DNA from: Deltaproteobacteria bacterium
GTDB lineage: Bacteria; Desulfobacterota; Desulfuromonadia; Desulfuromonadales; BM103
Assembly: GCA_024279915.1 (NCBI GenBank)
Contig: JAJRRB010000084.1
Location: 1-64,000, forward strand
Direction of reading: 5' to 3'
Length of the DNA: 64,000 nt
The notes beneath the pieces were generated by a model that was given only the letters and a program-made list of their open reading frames with translations, was not told the origin of the DNA and searched no databases. Shown here piece after piece: positions 8,623-17,546 of the stretch. Each line of letters begins with the position of its first letter. Positions within the stretch are counted from its first letter, which is position 1. The position numbers were made by a program, and so were the translations under genes.

Positions 8623-8981
8623 CGCAGGATAGGTTGACGCTAGGGCGTCAGGGTGAAGATGCTGCTGCACAATATCTGCAGAGCATGGGGATGAAGATTG
8701 TCGAACGCAACCTGAGTACCCCGGTCGGTGAAATTGATCTAGTGGTACGCAACCGGAAGATTCTGGCGTTTGTCGAGGTGAAAACCAGGCGTGGCACAGC
8801 CTTTGGTTCTCCGGCTGAAGCGGTCGGTCCACGCAAACAGCGGCAGATTGTCCGAACTGCCAAGTGGTATTTGAACGATAGCCCGCACAAGGGGTTGCAG
8901 CCTCGTTTCGATGTGATTGCCATTATCGTGCAGGGTGATGATTTTCAGATCGAGCACATTCCCAATGCTTTTGAGGTCTGA
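8619..8981 (+). CDS. yraN: YraN family (UPF0102) nuclease-fold protein
   Basis: 120 residues, family length. It begins LGRQGEDAAAQYLQ and carries the endonuclease-like motif GEIDLVVRNRKILAFVEVKTR (Asp, then Glu-x-Lys), the PD-(D/E)xK signature. The biochemical role in the cell is not established. The start overlaps the rnhB stop as ATGA, which suggests coupled translation; rnhB-yraN is a common neighbour pair. Confidence 0.92.
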   Translation: MTQDRLTLGRQGEDAAAQYLQSMGMKIVERNLSTPVGEIDLVVRNRKILAFVEVKTRRGTAFGSPAEAVGPRKQRQIVRTAKWYLNDSPHKGLQPRFDVIAIIVQGDDFQIEHIPNAFEV

Positions 8982-9074
8982 TTTGCGCGTTCCAATTGCT
9001 TTTTCCCCCGCCCCCACTTAAAATGTAAATTCTTCGTGGTTCCACGACATGAAAAGCTTGTGAGGAGGTTCAAG

Positions 9075-11033
9075 GTGACAATGTTACTGCGTGAGCTGGG
9101 AATGATTCGAGTTGCAGCGGTCTCTCCGGCATTGAAGGTTGCTGATGTTGCCTTTAACCTGGCTGCTATCGAAGAAGCCACCCTGCAGGCCGCCGATCAG
9201 GGTGTGCAACTGATTGTTTTCCCCGAACTTGCCCTGACCGGCTATTCGTGTGGTGATCTGTTCTATCAGCAGAGCTTGCTGGAAAACGTTCGTGATGGTC
9301 TCAAAACGTTAACAGCCTTAAGTGAACAGACCGGGATGATTCTGATTGCCGGTGCGCCGGTGCGCCAGTCTGGTCGACTCTTCAATGCCGCAGTGGTCAT
9401 GAGTCATGGCCGTATCTGTGGTGTGGTACCAAAAACCTATCTGCCGAATACTCAGGAGTTTTATGAAGAGCGCTGGTTCTCCAGCGCGGCCGATCTGGTT
9501 GACGACCAGTTGACCTGGCTGGATGAAGCCCCACCATTCGGCACTGATCTGCTCTTTGATGTTGACGGTATGCCCGACTGTCTCTTCGGTCTTGAGATCT
9601 GCGAAGATGCCTGGGTCGCCAGCCCACCAAGTGGCGCCATGGCTGCCGCCGGAGCAACTCTTCTGATCAACCTCTCTGCCAGTCCCGAAATCCTCGGTAA
9701 ATGCCGCTATCGAAAAGCTCTGGTTGAGTCCCAATCTGCCCGTTGTCTGGCGGCCTATATTTATGCATCGGCCGGTCCGGGTGAATCGAGTACCGACCTG
9801 GTTTTTTCCGGGCACTCTCTGGTCGCAGAATATGGCCAGATCCTCGCCGAAACGCAGCGTTTCCAATTTGCAACGCAGCTTGCCATAGCCGATATTGATA
9901 TCCAGCGATTGGTGCATGAACGTCTGCGCAACAACAGTTATGCCGCCTGTCAGGCGGATCAGGACTTTCTGCTGGTGCCGGTTGAAGTGACCGAACGCCA
10001 GGCGGACAATTTGTTGCGTCCGATCGCCAGGACTCCCTTTGTCCCGGCCGGTGTTGAAGAACGACAAGAACGTTGCGAAGAAATCTTTGCTATTCAGACG
10101 ACCGGGCTGATGAAACGCCTGATGCATACCGGCAGTCAGAAAGTTGTGCTGGGAATATCAGGTGGCCTTGATTCTACCCTGGCACTGCTGGTAACGGTTA
10201 AGGCTTTTGATCGACTCAACTGGTCGCGTGACGACATTGTCGCCGTCACCATGCCCGGTTTTGGGACCACCCGCAGGACGAAAGGTAATGCCGAAACTCT
10301 CGCCGGGGAACTTGGTGTGACCTTACGGACAATCAGTATCGATGCCGCAGTTCGGCAGCATTTTGCTGATATTGGTCAAGACCCTGAAAAACACGATATT
10401 ACCTATGAGAATTCTCAGGCTCGTGAGCGTACCCAAATTCTTATGGATTTAGCCAACCAGGTCGGTGGACTTGTCGTTGGCACTGGTGATTTATCGGAAC
10501 TGGCGCTGGGTTGGACAACCTACAACGGCGACCACATGTCGATGTATGGTGTGAATGCGTCAGTCCCCAAAACTCTGGTACGTTACCTGATTGAATGGTG
10601 TGCGGAAGCCGAGTTCAGCGGCAAAGCTGCGGAGACGCTGCATGATGTTTGTGCCACGCCGGTCTCTCCCGAACTATTGCCACCAGATGAAGACGGTGAC
10701 ATCAGCCAGAAAACCGAGGAGCATGTTGGCCCCTACGAATTACACGATTTCTTTCTTTTTCATGTCGTTCGCAACCAGTTTGCACCACGCAAAATTCTTG
10801 ACCTGGCCTGCCGGGCCTTTGCTGAAGATTACTCGAAAGCAGAAATCCTGAAGTGGCTGAAGCTCTTTTACCAGCGTTTCTTTGCTCAGCAGTTCAAGCG
10901 TTCCTGCCTGCCGGACGGCCCGAAAGTCGGTAGTGTCTCCCTGTCTCCGCGTGGTGACTGGCGTATGCCGAGCGATGCCAGCGCAGCCCTTTGGCTGGCT
11001 GAATTGGACCAAGTCACCGGGAAGGACTCCTGA
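9075..11033 (+). CDS. nadE: glutamine-dependent NAD+ synthetase
   Basis: 652 residues in two domains. The N-terminal nitrilase-type glutaminase (about 1-290) shows the Glu of [10 protein letters not shown], the Lys of VPKTYLPN and the Cys of LEICEDAWV; it frees ammonia from glutamine. The C-terminal synthetase has the ATP pyrophosphatase loop [12 protein letters not shown] at about 360 and converts deamido-NAD to NAD. The start is GTG 9075 with GAGGAGG six bases upstream; a GTG at 9036 is also in frame but lies before this site. It is 93 bases downstream of yraN and followed closely by rsmI. Confidence 0.93.
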   Translation: MTMLLRELGMIRVAAVSPALKVADVAFNLAAIEEATLQAADQGVQLIVFPELALTGYSCGDLFYQQSLLENVRDGLKTLTALSEQTGMILIAGAPVRQSGRLFNAAVVMSHGRICGVVPKTYLPNTQEFYEERWFSSAADLVDDQLTWLDEAPPFGTDLLFDVDGMPDCLFGLEICEDAWVASPPSGAMAAAGATLLINLSASPEILGKCRYRKALVESQSARCLAAYIYASAGPGESSTDLVFSGHSLVAEYGQILAETQRFQFATQLAIADIDIQRLVHERLRNNSYAACQADQDFLLVPVEVTERQADNLLRPIARTPFVPAGVEERQERCEEIFAIQTTGLMKRLMHTGSQKVVLGISGGLDSTLALLVTVKAFDRLNWSRDDIVAVTMPGFGTTRRTKGNAETLAGELGVTLRTISIDAAVRQHFADIGQDPEKHDITYENSQARERTQILMDLANQVGGLVVGTGDLSELALGWTTYNGDHMSMYGVNASVPKTLVRYLIEWCAEAEFSGKAAETLHDVCATPVSPELLPPDEDGDISQKTEEHVGPYELHDFFLFHVVRNQFAPRKILDLACRAFAEDYSKAEILKWLKLFYQRFFAQQFKRSCLPDGPKVGSVSLSPRGDWRMPSDASAALWLAELDQVTGKDS

Positions 11034-11038
11034 CCGGT

Positions 11039-11896
11039 ATGACAACAATGCAGGACAAGGAGACCACAGGCACCCTTTACGTTGTTGCAACGCCGATCGG
11101 CAATCTGGAAGATATCACCTATCGGGCGGTGAGAATTCTCAGTGAAGTTGATCTTGTGGCTGCCGAAGATACGCGTCACAGTCGAAAACTGTTTGCCCAT
11201 TTTGGTATCCAGAAACCGCTGGTTTCTTATCACGACCATAATGAGCAGAAGCGCCAGGAAGAATTGGTTAAGCGTCTACAGGCAGGCGAGAATCTTGCCT
11301 TGATCAGCGATGCCGGTACGCCCTGTATCGCTGATCCTGGTTATCGTCTGATCGCCTCCTGCCATGCTGCCGGGATTACCGTTGTGCCGATTCCCGGACC
11401 GTCGGCATTGATTACCGCTTTAAGTGCTGCTGGTGTGAGCACCGAGCGTTTTGCCTTTGAAGGGTATCTGCCGCAAAAGGCCAAAGCCCGTGCTGATTTG
11501 CTCAGAAAACTGAACGGTGAACAGCGCACTCTGGTTTTTTACGAGACACCGCATCGCCTGGCGGCAACTCTGGCCGATCTGGTTGAAATCATGGGTGCTG
11601 AACAGCCAGTGGTTGTCGCTCGTGAACTGACCAAGATGTATGAGGAGTTTTTTCGCGGGACAGCAGCGGAAGCGGTCGCTCGCTTTGCCCGGGAACCAGC
11701 AAGAGGCGAGCTGGTCCTGGTGCTCCCGCCAAGTACGCAAGGCCCGCAGATGAATGTTCGTGATGCCTTAAGGAAACTGCTCAACGAAGGTGATTTGTCG
11801 CGCCGTGAAGCTGTTAAACTGATCGCCAGGGAATATGGTCTGCCGAGCAGTGATGTTTATCGTGAGAGTCTCAGCCTGACAGAGGAAGAAGGATAA
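11039..11896 (+). CDS. rsmI: 16S rRNA 2'-O-ribose C1402 methyltransferase
   Basis: 285 residues. RsmI methylates the ribose of C1402 in 16S rRNA in the decoding centre. The signature GTLYVVATPIGNLEDITYRA, then AAEDTRHSRKL, ISDAGTPCIADPGYRL and IPGPSALITALS, is diagnostic of this tetrapyrrole-methylase-fold family. The start may be ATG 11039 or the in-frame ATG 11048. It shares one base with the start of the response-regulator gene (TAATG). Confidence 0.93.
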   Translation: MTTMQDKETTGTLYVVATPIGNLEDITYRAVRILSEVDLVAAEDTRHSRKLFAHFGIQKPLVSYHDHNEQKRQEELVKRLQAGENLALISDAGTPCIADPGYRLIASCHAAGITVVPIPGPSALITALSAAGVSTERFAFEGYLPQKAKARADLLRKLNGEQRTLVFYETPHRLAATLADLVEIMGAEQPVVVARELTKMYEEFFRGTAAEAVARFAREPARGELVLVLPPSTQGPQMNVRDALRKLLNEGDLSRREAVKLIAREYGLPSSDVYRESLSLTEEEG

Positions 11897-12273
11897 TGAG
11901 TGAAAAAGCCAGAATTCTACTGATTGACGATCACCAAACTGTTTTCCGTCTGCTTGAGGCCATTGTCCGTATCAAGGGGTACACGCTGCTCTACGCCGAA
12001 AGTGGCCAGCAGGGCATTGTCATGACCCGTCAGGAACAGCCGGATCTTGTCCTGCTCGATGTCATGATGCCGGATATAGATGGTTTCAAGGTGTGTCAGT
12101 ACCTGCAAGAGAATGACGACACCAAAGAGATTCCGATTATGTTCCTGACCGCTCGCGGTGCCGATGGCGATCTGGAAGCAGGCCGCAAGGCTGGTGCTGA
12201 TGGCTTTATGACCAAGCCGTTCCAGACGATGGAGGTCCTCAAGCAGATTGAGCGCCTGTTGGCCAATAAATAA
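11896..12273 (+). CDS. single-domain response regulator (CheY-like)
   Basis: 125 residues, one receiver domain with no output domain. The acidic pair is Asp11-Asp12 (ILLIDDH), the phospho-acceptor is Asp55 (LVLLDVMMPD), and the conserved Thr and Lys lie in FLTARG and KPFQ. It would signal by protein-protein contact. It is translationally joined to rsmI (one-base overlap); no kinase is adjacent, the nearest being the PocR/PAS kinase at 14745. Confidence 0.88.
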   Translation: MSEKARILLIDDHQTVFRLLEAIVRIKGYTLLYAESGQQGIVMTRQEQPDLVLLDVMMPDIDGFKVCQYLQENDDTKEIPIMFLTARGADGDLEAGRKAGADGFMTKPFQTMEVLKQIERLLANK

Positions 12274-12634
12274 GAGTACTGCTTTCGAATCGTGCTTTTT
12301 CTCTGCCTGAATGAAGAACAGATTCAGGCACCGTTGGTAAATTGTGTTTGCTGAGACATTGGCCTGCAACTCCCTGGCTTTAAGTGAGATTCATCGTTTG
12401 ATCTCGTCATTACACTTTGGCTCTTGCCCTACATTGTCAATGCCGAACGGGCACATCCAGAACCTCTGAAAACTTAGAAAGTTACGGACTCTCATAACCT
12501 CTTGAAATTCGTGATGGAATAAATTTTGTCGGATTGATTTGTGCAGGATGGAACGCTCTTTGCTCTTATTCTTAACTGACAACAGGTGAAACAATCTGCT
12601 GAGCAGATAGGACGATAAGAACTGGAGGTTCTGT
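12274..12634. other. 361-bp intergenic region, no gene seen
   Basis: No ORF with convincing features. An 8-bp inverted repeat (GCCTGAAT at 12305-12312, ATTCAGGC at 12322-12329) just after the response-regulator gene could form a hairpin but lacks a T-run. The rest shows no clear promoter; CTGGAGG at 12621-12627 is the ribosome-binding site of the next gene. Confidence 0.5.
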
Positions 12635-13402
12635 ATGTTTTTCATCAGACGGATTGTTACCATCACTGCACTCTTCAGCTTGCTTGCTTCCCCGGTGTCT
12701 GCCGATGAAATGTTCTCATTCAAGGCAGGCTATCTCTTTTTGAACCCTTCTGGAGATGTTGCTGTCTCGGCCGAGGGTATAACTGGTACAACCCTCGATG
12801 TTGAAGACGACCTGTCACTCGATGATAGTGAAGACTATTTCCTTGAAGCTGCTCTGCAACTGGGTTCGTTTCGCCTCTTCGCGGCTTATCTGCCGATCAG
12901 TTTCTCCGGTGATAGCGTTTTAGATAGAGATATTGATTTTAACGGTGAAACCTTTGTTCAAGGCAGTCGTGTCGAGACGGATGTGAACATTGATATCTAT
13001 GAAGCCGGTCTGGCTTGGTATCTGGTCAATGTTGATGATATGCCGGTACGGGTTCAGCTCGGCCCGGAGGTAGCCGTGAAGTATGTTGATGCTCAGATCA
13101 AGATGCAGGATGGCACTTCGGAGCTGAGCGAGTCGGATAGTTTCGGTGTGCCGGTTCCGACGGTAGGGGCACGTGCCCGGGTTGCCGTTGGTGATTCCCT
13201 GGGTGCGGTTGGACGTGTTGGCTATATGGAGTATGACGGTAACAGTTTTCTGGATGTTGATGCCCAGATTGAGTTTTCGCCGCTGCCTATGGTTGGCCTC
13301 TTTGCCGGTTACCGCTACCTGGACGTCGATTTGGATGAAAGTGGTGTGGTTATTGACGCAACCTTTTCCGGCCCTCACGCCGGTGCATTTATCCGTTTTT
13401 GA
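12635..13402 (+). CDS. outer-membrane beta-barrel protein
   Basis: 255 residues with a signal peptide (FFIRRIVTITALFSLLASPVSA). The mature part is made of alternating beta strands rich in Gly, Asp and aromatics (FKAGYLFLNPSGDVAVSAEG, then GLFAGYRYLDVDLDESG) and ends in aromatic Phe (HAGAFIRF), the pattern of an outer-membrane barrel of about eight strands. The acidic content is high. The ligand is unknown. CTGGAGG is found eight bases before ATG 12635, and a terminator follows. Confidence 0.75.
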   Translation: MFFIRRIVTITALFSLLASPVSADEMFSFKAGYLFLNPSGDVAVSAEGITGTTLDVEDDLSLDDSEDYFLEAALQLGSFRLFAAYLPISFSGDSVLDRDIDFNGETFVQGSRVETDVNIDIYEAGLAWYLVNVDDMPVRVQLGPEVAVKYVDAQIKMQDGTSELSESDSFGVPVPTVGARARVAVGDSLGAVGRVGYMEYDGNSFLDVDAQIEFSPLPMVGLFAGYRYLDVDLDESGVVIDATFSGPHAGAFIRF

Positions 13403-13431
13403 TTGTCGGGTTGTTTGCAACCAGAACGACA

Positions 13432-13463
13432 ACAGGGCAGCCTTGCGGTTACCCTGTTTTTTT
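13432..13463 (+). terminator. rho-independent terminator after the outer-membrane protein gene
   Basis: ACAGGG (13432-13437) pairs with CCCTGT (13452-13457), extended by a GCC/GGT inner stem, and is followed by a run of T (13457-13463). Confidence 0.7.
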
Positions 13464-13507
13464 ATGCCTGAAGTCAGTGAGTTCATTGCCAGCAAAGAGT
13501 TCACTGA

Positions 13508-13535
13508 TTGACAACCCTTTCGTCTTCGTTAGAGT
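13508..13535 (+). promoter_or_regulatory. possible sigma-70 promoter for the CBS gene
   Basis: A consensus TTGACA at 13508-13513, a 16-base spacer and a weaker TAGAGT at 13530-13535, 46 bases before the start codon. Confidence 0.4.
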
Positions 13536-13580
13536 TAATAAAACATCATTCTGTCCCACTACTCGGAAAGGAGGCTCGCA

Positions 13581-14015
13581 ATGTCCAAAACGATCCGTGA
13601 TGTGCTGAAAAATAAGGGTGACGCAGTAATCAGTATCAGTGCTGACGCAACCGTTTATAACGCCTTGGAATTGATGGCTTCCGAGAATGTCGGCGCTCTT
13701 CTTGTCATGGAAAGTGCGAAGGTGGTTGGCATTCTCTCCGAGCGTGATTATGCGCGGAAAGTGATTCTCGAAGGGCGTTCATCTCTCAAGACAGCCGTCC
13801 AGAAGATCATGGTCACCAAGGTTCTCTATATCACCCCCGATACAAACGTTGAAGAGGGCTTGGCACTGATGTCAGACAAACGCTGCCGCCACCTGCCTGT
13901 TTTAGAGGGCAAAAAACTGGTCGGGATGGTCTCCATAGGGGATCTGGTCAATGCACATGTCGCTGAAAAGGATTTTATGATCGATCAGTTGGAACACTAC
14001 ATTTTGGGTAGTTAA
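13581..14015 (+). CDS. CBS domain pair protein
   Basis: 144 residues made almost entirely of two CBS motifs (about 8-62 and 75-130): NALELMASENVGALLVM, then VVGILSERDYARKVI, then ALMSDKRCRHLPVLEGKKLVGMVSIGDLV. Such stand-alone pairs bind adenine nucleotides and act as energy or ligand sensors on partners. AAGGAGG lies before ATG 13581. It is transcribed alone, between two terminators. Confidence 0.88.
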   Translation: MSKTIRDVLKNKGDAVISISADATVYNALELMASENVGALLVMESAKVVGILSERDYARKVILEGRSSLKTAVQKIMVTKVLYITPDTNVEEGLALMSDKRCRHLPVLEGKKLVGMVSIGDLVNAHVAEKDFMIDQLEHYILGS

Positions 14016-14042
14016 ATGATTACGCTAATCCAACGACCTTAT

Positions 14043-14075
14043 AAAAGGGGCACTCAGATATGGGGTGCCCCTTTT
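14043..14075 (+). terminator. rho-independent terminator after the CBS gene
   Basis: AAAAGGGGCAC (14043-14053) and GTGCCCCTTTT (14065-14075) form an 11-bp stem ending in T; this symmetric A-stem-T form could terminate in both directions. Confidence 0.8.
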
Positions 14076-14119
14076 GATTTCAGAACAATATGAGAGGTTC
14101 GGTAAAAACCCCACCACCT

Positions 14120-14147
14120 TTGACTTGAATGTTAACTGGTGTAAAAT
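14120..14147 (+). promoter_or_regulatory. sigma-70-like promoter for the PilZ gene
   Basis: TTGACT (14120-14125), 16 bases, TAAAAT (14142-14147). Transcription would start near 14154, downstream of the first ATG of the open frame at 14065, which fixes the PilZ start at 14185. Confidence 0.55.
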
Positions 14148-14184
14148 CCTAATATCTTATTTATATATTCTTTGGAGGTTCTCA

Positions 14185-14571
14185 ATGGAGACAAATCCAG
14201 AAATACCGAAAACTGAAAGCCCAAGAACATGCATGAAAGCAGAACTGCGCGTCTACTATGGTCCATCTCAAAAGAGAGTGCTTTACGGCTTTAGTGTTGA
14301 CATGGGTAGCGGAGGACTTTTCCTCAAAACCGAAACGCCATTTTCTGTCAATGAACAAGTCATGCTTAGCTTCACGCTGCCGGATGTAAACAAAGTCGTT
14401 AACTGCAGCGCAAAGGTCGCTTGGGTGAACTTGGAAGATGAACCAAGTAAACCGGAGCTTCCGACCGGTATAGGGCTCCAGTTTTTAGACCTTTCTACAG
14501 AATACTTGATGTCAATTCAAAGTCTTCTGAAACATGACGGGGTAGAATCTATCAGTGAACCAGAAAAATAG
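14185..14571 (+). CDS. PilZ domain protein (TIGR02266-like)
   Basis: 128 residues, one PilZ-type domain. Seen are basic residues near the start (PRTCMKAELRVYYG), the core SVDMGSGGLFLKTETPF (D-x-G-S-x-G) and TGIGLQFLDL. PilZ domains bind c-di-GMP, although the TIGR02266 branch, common in Myxococcus and Geobacter relatives, often lacks a full RxxxR motif and binding is not certain here. The ATG at 14185 has GGAGG seven bases upstream. A diguanylate cyclase is encoded at 50490 in the same window. Confidence 0.75.
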   Translation: METNPEIPKTESPRTCMKAELRVYYGPSQKRVLYGFSVDMGSGGLFLKTETPFSVNEQVMLSFTLPDVNKVVNCSAKVAWVNLEDEPSKPELPTGIGLQFLDLSTEYLMSIQSLLKHDGVESISEPEK

Positions 14572-14599
14572 ATTTAAGAAGAAGGTTAATACAAAAAAA

Positions 14600-14634
14600 T
14601 GGTCACCAGGGGTTCATTCCTTGGTGGCCTTTCC
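14600..14634 (+). terminator. possible terminator with a tail repeated at 17248
   Basis: The CACCAGGG / CCTTGGTG arms (around 14604-14627) form an imperfect hairpin followed by CCTTTCC. The tail at 14623-14647 reappears, with three differences, at 17248-17273. Confidence 0.4.
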
Positions 14635-14744
14635 TGTTTGTCAGGGTTTCTAGTAAACACCTCAAACACGCCACTTCTTATCATCAAAACAATTCAGGAG
14701 TAATTATGGTAGAGTTTTTCTATGGAAAATAGGAGCTGGATCTC

Positions 14745-16490
14745 GTGACGACAACGGCAAGCCCTCACATTGAAAGCACAAATATTAAGTTTCAGGATTT
14801 ATTCGATCTTGAAGAAATCCAGATTGTTCAGGACGCCTTTGCCAAGGCAACATGTGTCGCTTCGATCATTACTGATACTGATGGCCGCCCAATCACGAAG
14901 CCCAGCAACTTCTGCAGACTTTGCAGAGACATTATCCGCGAAACTGAGAAAGGTCTGAATAACTGCATGTATTCCGACGCCGTCTTGGGGCGTGGCAACC
15001 CTAATGGGCCAACCATGCAACCCTGCTTAAGTGGCGGTCTTTGGGACGGTGGCGCCAGTATCATGGTGGGCGACAAACATATTGCCAACTGGCTGATCGG
15101 GCAAGTTCGCAATGAACAGCAGGATGAAGAAGGGATGCTGGCCTATGCCCGTGAAATTGGAGCGGACGAAGAGGCGTTTCGGGTTGCGCTTGCCGAAGTC
15201 AACATTATGTCTACCGAACAATTCAGCCATGTATGTCAGGCCCTTTTCGTCATGGCAAAACAAATGTCCACGTTAGCTTATCAGAATGTGCTGCAAGCAC
15301 GGACCATTCATGAACGAGACGAGGTCGAAGAAGCTCTGCGGGAGAGTGAGGAGCGTTTTCGTCAAGTCGCGATGACAAACTGGGTATGGGAAGTTGATCT
15401 AGAGGGTCGCTACACCTATTGTTCTGAAAATGTCATAGATACGTTGGGTTATTCACGAGAAGAAATTATTGGCAAGACGCCATTCGATTTTATGTCACAA
15501 GAGGAAGCTAGCCGGGTCGGCGAGATTCTCACTGAACTCATTGCCAGCAGGAAACACATAATTGATCTGGAAAATTGGAATGTTACCAAAAATGGGTCCG
15601 AAATCTGCCTGCTGACAAACGGCGTTCCCTTTTATGGTAAGACTGGCAACCTTATTGGCTACCGCGGTGGGGATAAAGACATTACTGACCGCAAGAGAGC
15701 TGAGTTGGAGCTGGTTAAACACCAAGATCAGCTGGAACTTCTGGTTGAGGATCGGACGCTCAAGCTGAAGGAAGCACAGGCGGAGTTGATTCAAGGTGAG
15801 CGTTTAGCCACCCTTGGGAGCTTGACCGCCACGGTCAGCCATGAGCTCCGCAACCCCCTCGGAACGATCCAAACAACACTGTTCTCAATCGAAGACAGTC
15901 TTGAGCGTAATGATTCTTCACAGGTGGCCCGCTCTCTCGAATTGGCCGAACGCAGCATTAACCGATGTGTCACCATCATCGAGGAATTAAACAGCTACGC
16001 ACGCGTTAAAGACCTGGATATTTCAGAGACATCTGTTGACTATTGGTTGGGGGCTGTATTCAAAGAACAGAGTATCCCCGAGGAGATATGCTGCGAGTTA
16101 GATCTCTCCTGCGGTGTCCGGGCATCGTTTGACGATGAGAAACTCCGTCAGGTGGTGATTAATCTCATTGCCAACGCGGTACACGCTCTTCAGGACAAAC
16201 TATCCAATGGAAAACATCTGAGGGTTTCCACGCACCTTCTTGACGACAAATATGAGATTCGTGTCAGTGATAACGGAATCGGCATGACTCATGACATCAA
16301 AGAGAAGGTGTTCGAGCCTTTGTTTTCTACAAAGGGGTTTGGAGTTGGACTCGGGATGGTGATCGTAAAGAATATTATCGACCAACACCACGGCGAAATA
16401 AACATCGAGAGTAAAGAAGGGGAAGGTACGACTGTCACCCTCCGTTTACCGATCAATTTCTCAAGGGGAAGTAAAAGTCAAACCATTTGA
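14745..16490 (+). CDS. PocR-PAS sensor histidine kinase
   Basis: 581 residues. Domains in order: PocR ligand-binding domain (about 18-180) with its cysteine pattern (NFCRLCRDI, GLNNCMYSD, QPCLSGGLWDGGA), PAS (about 200-320, VWEVDLEGRYTYCSENV), HisKA with phospho-acceptor His366 in VSHELRNPLGT, and an HATPase domain (NLIANAVHAL, VSDNGIGM, GVGLGMVI). There is no transmembrane segment, so it senses cytoplasmic signals; PocR domains are thought to bind small hydrocarbon derivatives. Start GTG 14745 with TAGGAG upstream. No regulator gene follows directly. Confidence 0.88.
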   Translation: MTTTASPHIESTNIKFQDLFDLEEIQIVQDAFAKATCVASIITDTDGRPITKPSNFCRLCRDIIRETEKGLNNCMYSDAVLGRGNPNGPTMQPCLSGGLWDGGASIMVGDKHIANWLIGQVRNEQQDEEGMLAYAREIGADEEAFRVALAEVNIMSTEQFSHVCQALFVMAKQMSTLAYQNVLQARTIHERDEVEEALRESEERFRQVAMTNWVWEVDLEGRYTYCSENVIDTLGYSREEIIGKTPFDFMSQEEASRVGEILTELIASRKHIIDLENWNVTKNGSEICLLTNGVPFYGKTGNLIGYRGGDKDITDRKRAELELVKHQDQLELLVEDRTLKLKEAQAELIQGERLATLGSLTATVSHELRNPLGTIQTTLFSIEDSLERNDSSQVARSLELAERSINRCVTIIEELNSYARVKDLDISETSVDYWLGAVFKEQSIPEEICCELDLSCGVRASFDDEKLRQVVINLIANAVHALQDKLSNGKHLRVSTHLLDDKYEIRVSDNGIGMTHDIKEKVFEPLFSTKGFGVGLGMVIVKNIIDQHHGEINIESKEGEGTTVTLRLPINFSRGSKSQTI

Positions 16491-16570
16491 CCTTGGCACT
16501 CCATACTATTCTTGGCGACAGAAAAATCTTCCCATTAATCCCGGGGAGGTCACCATGAGCAGGTTATCAA

Positions 16571-16927
16571 ATGAGCAACTTAACCGGTGGTACTCAAGAA
16601 TTACATTCATACCTTTTTAAGGTGAGCGATGCTATCTCTGATAACTCCACCAGCCTTGATGCAATCAAGTCCGCCCTGGTTGCGCTGCTGGTTTATTTGA
16701 CCTCATCGGAAGGTCGCACAAGCGAGAATTGCACGACAACGGATACTTTCTTCCAACTTCACGATGATTATGGGTTTAATTGGTTTCATCTGCCGGAAGA
16801 TCTTCAGTTGATCCTGGAAGATATTGGTGGGCAATTACATGACACTCTGGAGCATCCCGATATAGCATCGAACTTTGAAAGCACCCCAGAGCTGCTGCTG
16901 ACAAGAGTCCATTGTTTGAGTTTCTGA
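16571..16927 (+). CDS. hypothetical protein with out-of-frame leader
   Basis: 118 residues; I do not recognise a family. It is soluble, acidic and helical in look (LDAIKSALVALLVYLTSSEG; HLPEDLQLILEDIGGQLHDTLEH). It follows the sensor kinase by 80 bases. The strong ribosome-binding site here (GGGGAGG, 16543-16549) serves an ATG at 16555 that opens only 21 codons in another frame (stop 16618-16620). The ATG at 16571 has no site of its own, so either the short ORF is a coupled leader or a one-base change has shifted the original start. Confidence 0.5.
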   Translation: MSNLTGGTQELHSYLFKVSDAISDNSTSLDAIKSALVALLVYLTSSEGRTSENCTTTDTFFQLHDDYGFNWFHLPEDLQLILEDIGGQLHDTLEHPDIASNFESTPELLLTRVHCLSF

Positions 16928-16996
16928 GGAGCCCTATTAGCTTTCCTATAAGTCACCATTTATAAAACACGAAAGCCCTCTAGATTCCTTCCCAGG

Positions 16997-17146
16997 TCAA
17001 TAGTTGACCTCTTCCTCGGTTTCCTCCTTCGTTATGCTGGAATTTTTCTCGACCTCCTTGGCATGTTCTTCATTTTTACAGGCAGCAAGCGAAAAGGTCA
17101 CGCCTATGACCATTATGACCACGAAGATAGGTAATGATGATTTCAT
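16997..17146 (-). CDS. small lipoprotein
   Basis: 49 residues, too short for most gene finders. A signal helix (PIFVVIMVIGVTFS) ends in the lipobox LAAC, so Cys23 would be lipidated; the mature part is a 27-residue charged tail (KNEEHAKEVEKNSSITKEET). GGAAAGG lies eight bases before the ATG. Function unknown; it resembles small lipoproteins of the entericidin style only in size and layout. Confidence 0.6.
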   Translation of the reverse strand: MKSSLPIFVVIMVIGVTFSLAACKNEEHAKEVEKNSSITKEETEEEVNY

Positions 17147-17436
17147 GACCGGTTCCTTTCCTATCGAGACACGTCTTTTGCTTTGGAATTCTTACAAGTG
17201 CATTATAGCGCACCTGAAGTTCCTAATGTTATGACCACCTGGTAATGGGTGGCCTTTTCTTATTTGTCAGGGTCAGAAATAATTTCGCGTTTCGTTCAAC
17301 TTCATACATCCGAAATGATGTGATATGATTCAGAGGAGATGAGTTTTGGTCAAACTGACATACTAGAGTCGGTTGAACTGTCTTATTTGATGTGTTCCAT
17401 GGGAGTGGAAATGATCAGTAAGAGTACAGAAAAATC
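17147..17436. other. intergenic region with a terminator hairpin
   Basis: No gene seen. CCACC (17235-17239) and GGTGG (17248-17252) followed by CCTTTT form a terminator-like hairpin, and its tail repeats that found at 14623-14647. The remainder up to 17436 is AT-rich. Confidence 0.4.
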
Positions 17437-17546
17437 TTGAACGAATTTAGAACTGCTGTAGCTGGCATTGCGCTGGCTGGCGGTTTTTATGCTTTCGAAG
17501 TAGTTTTTACAATTGCGAAACAAAAAGGTTTCTGGAGGGTAGCGTT

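Noticed and set aside
12920-13504. 194-codon minus-strand ORF over the outer-membrane protein gene
   Set aside because: It is a shadow; the plus strand has a signal peptide, barrel pattern, ribosome-binding site and terminator.
17004-17234. Plus-strand 76-codon ORF
   Set aside because: It is the antisense shadow of the minus-strand lipoprotein gene, which has the lipobox and ribosome-binding site.
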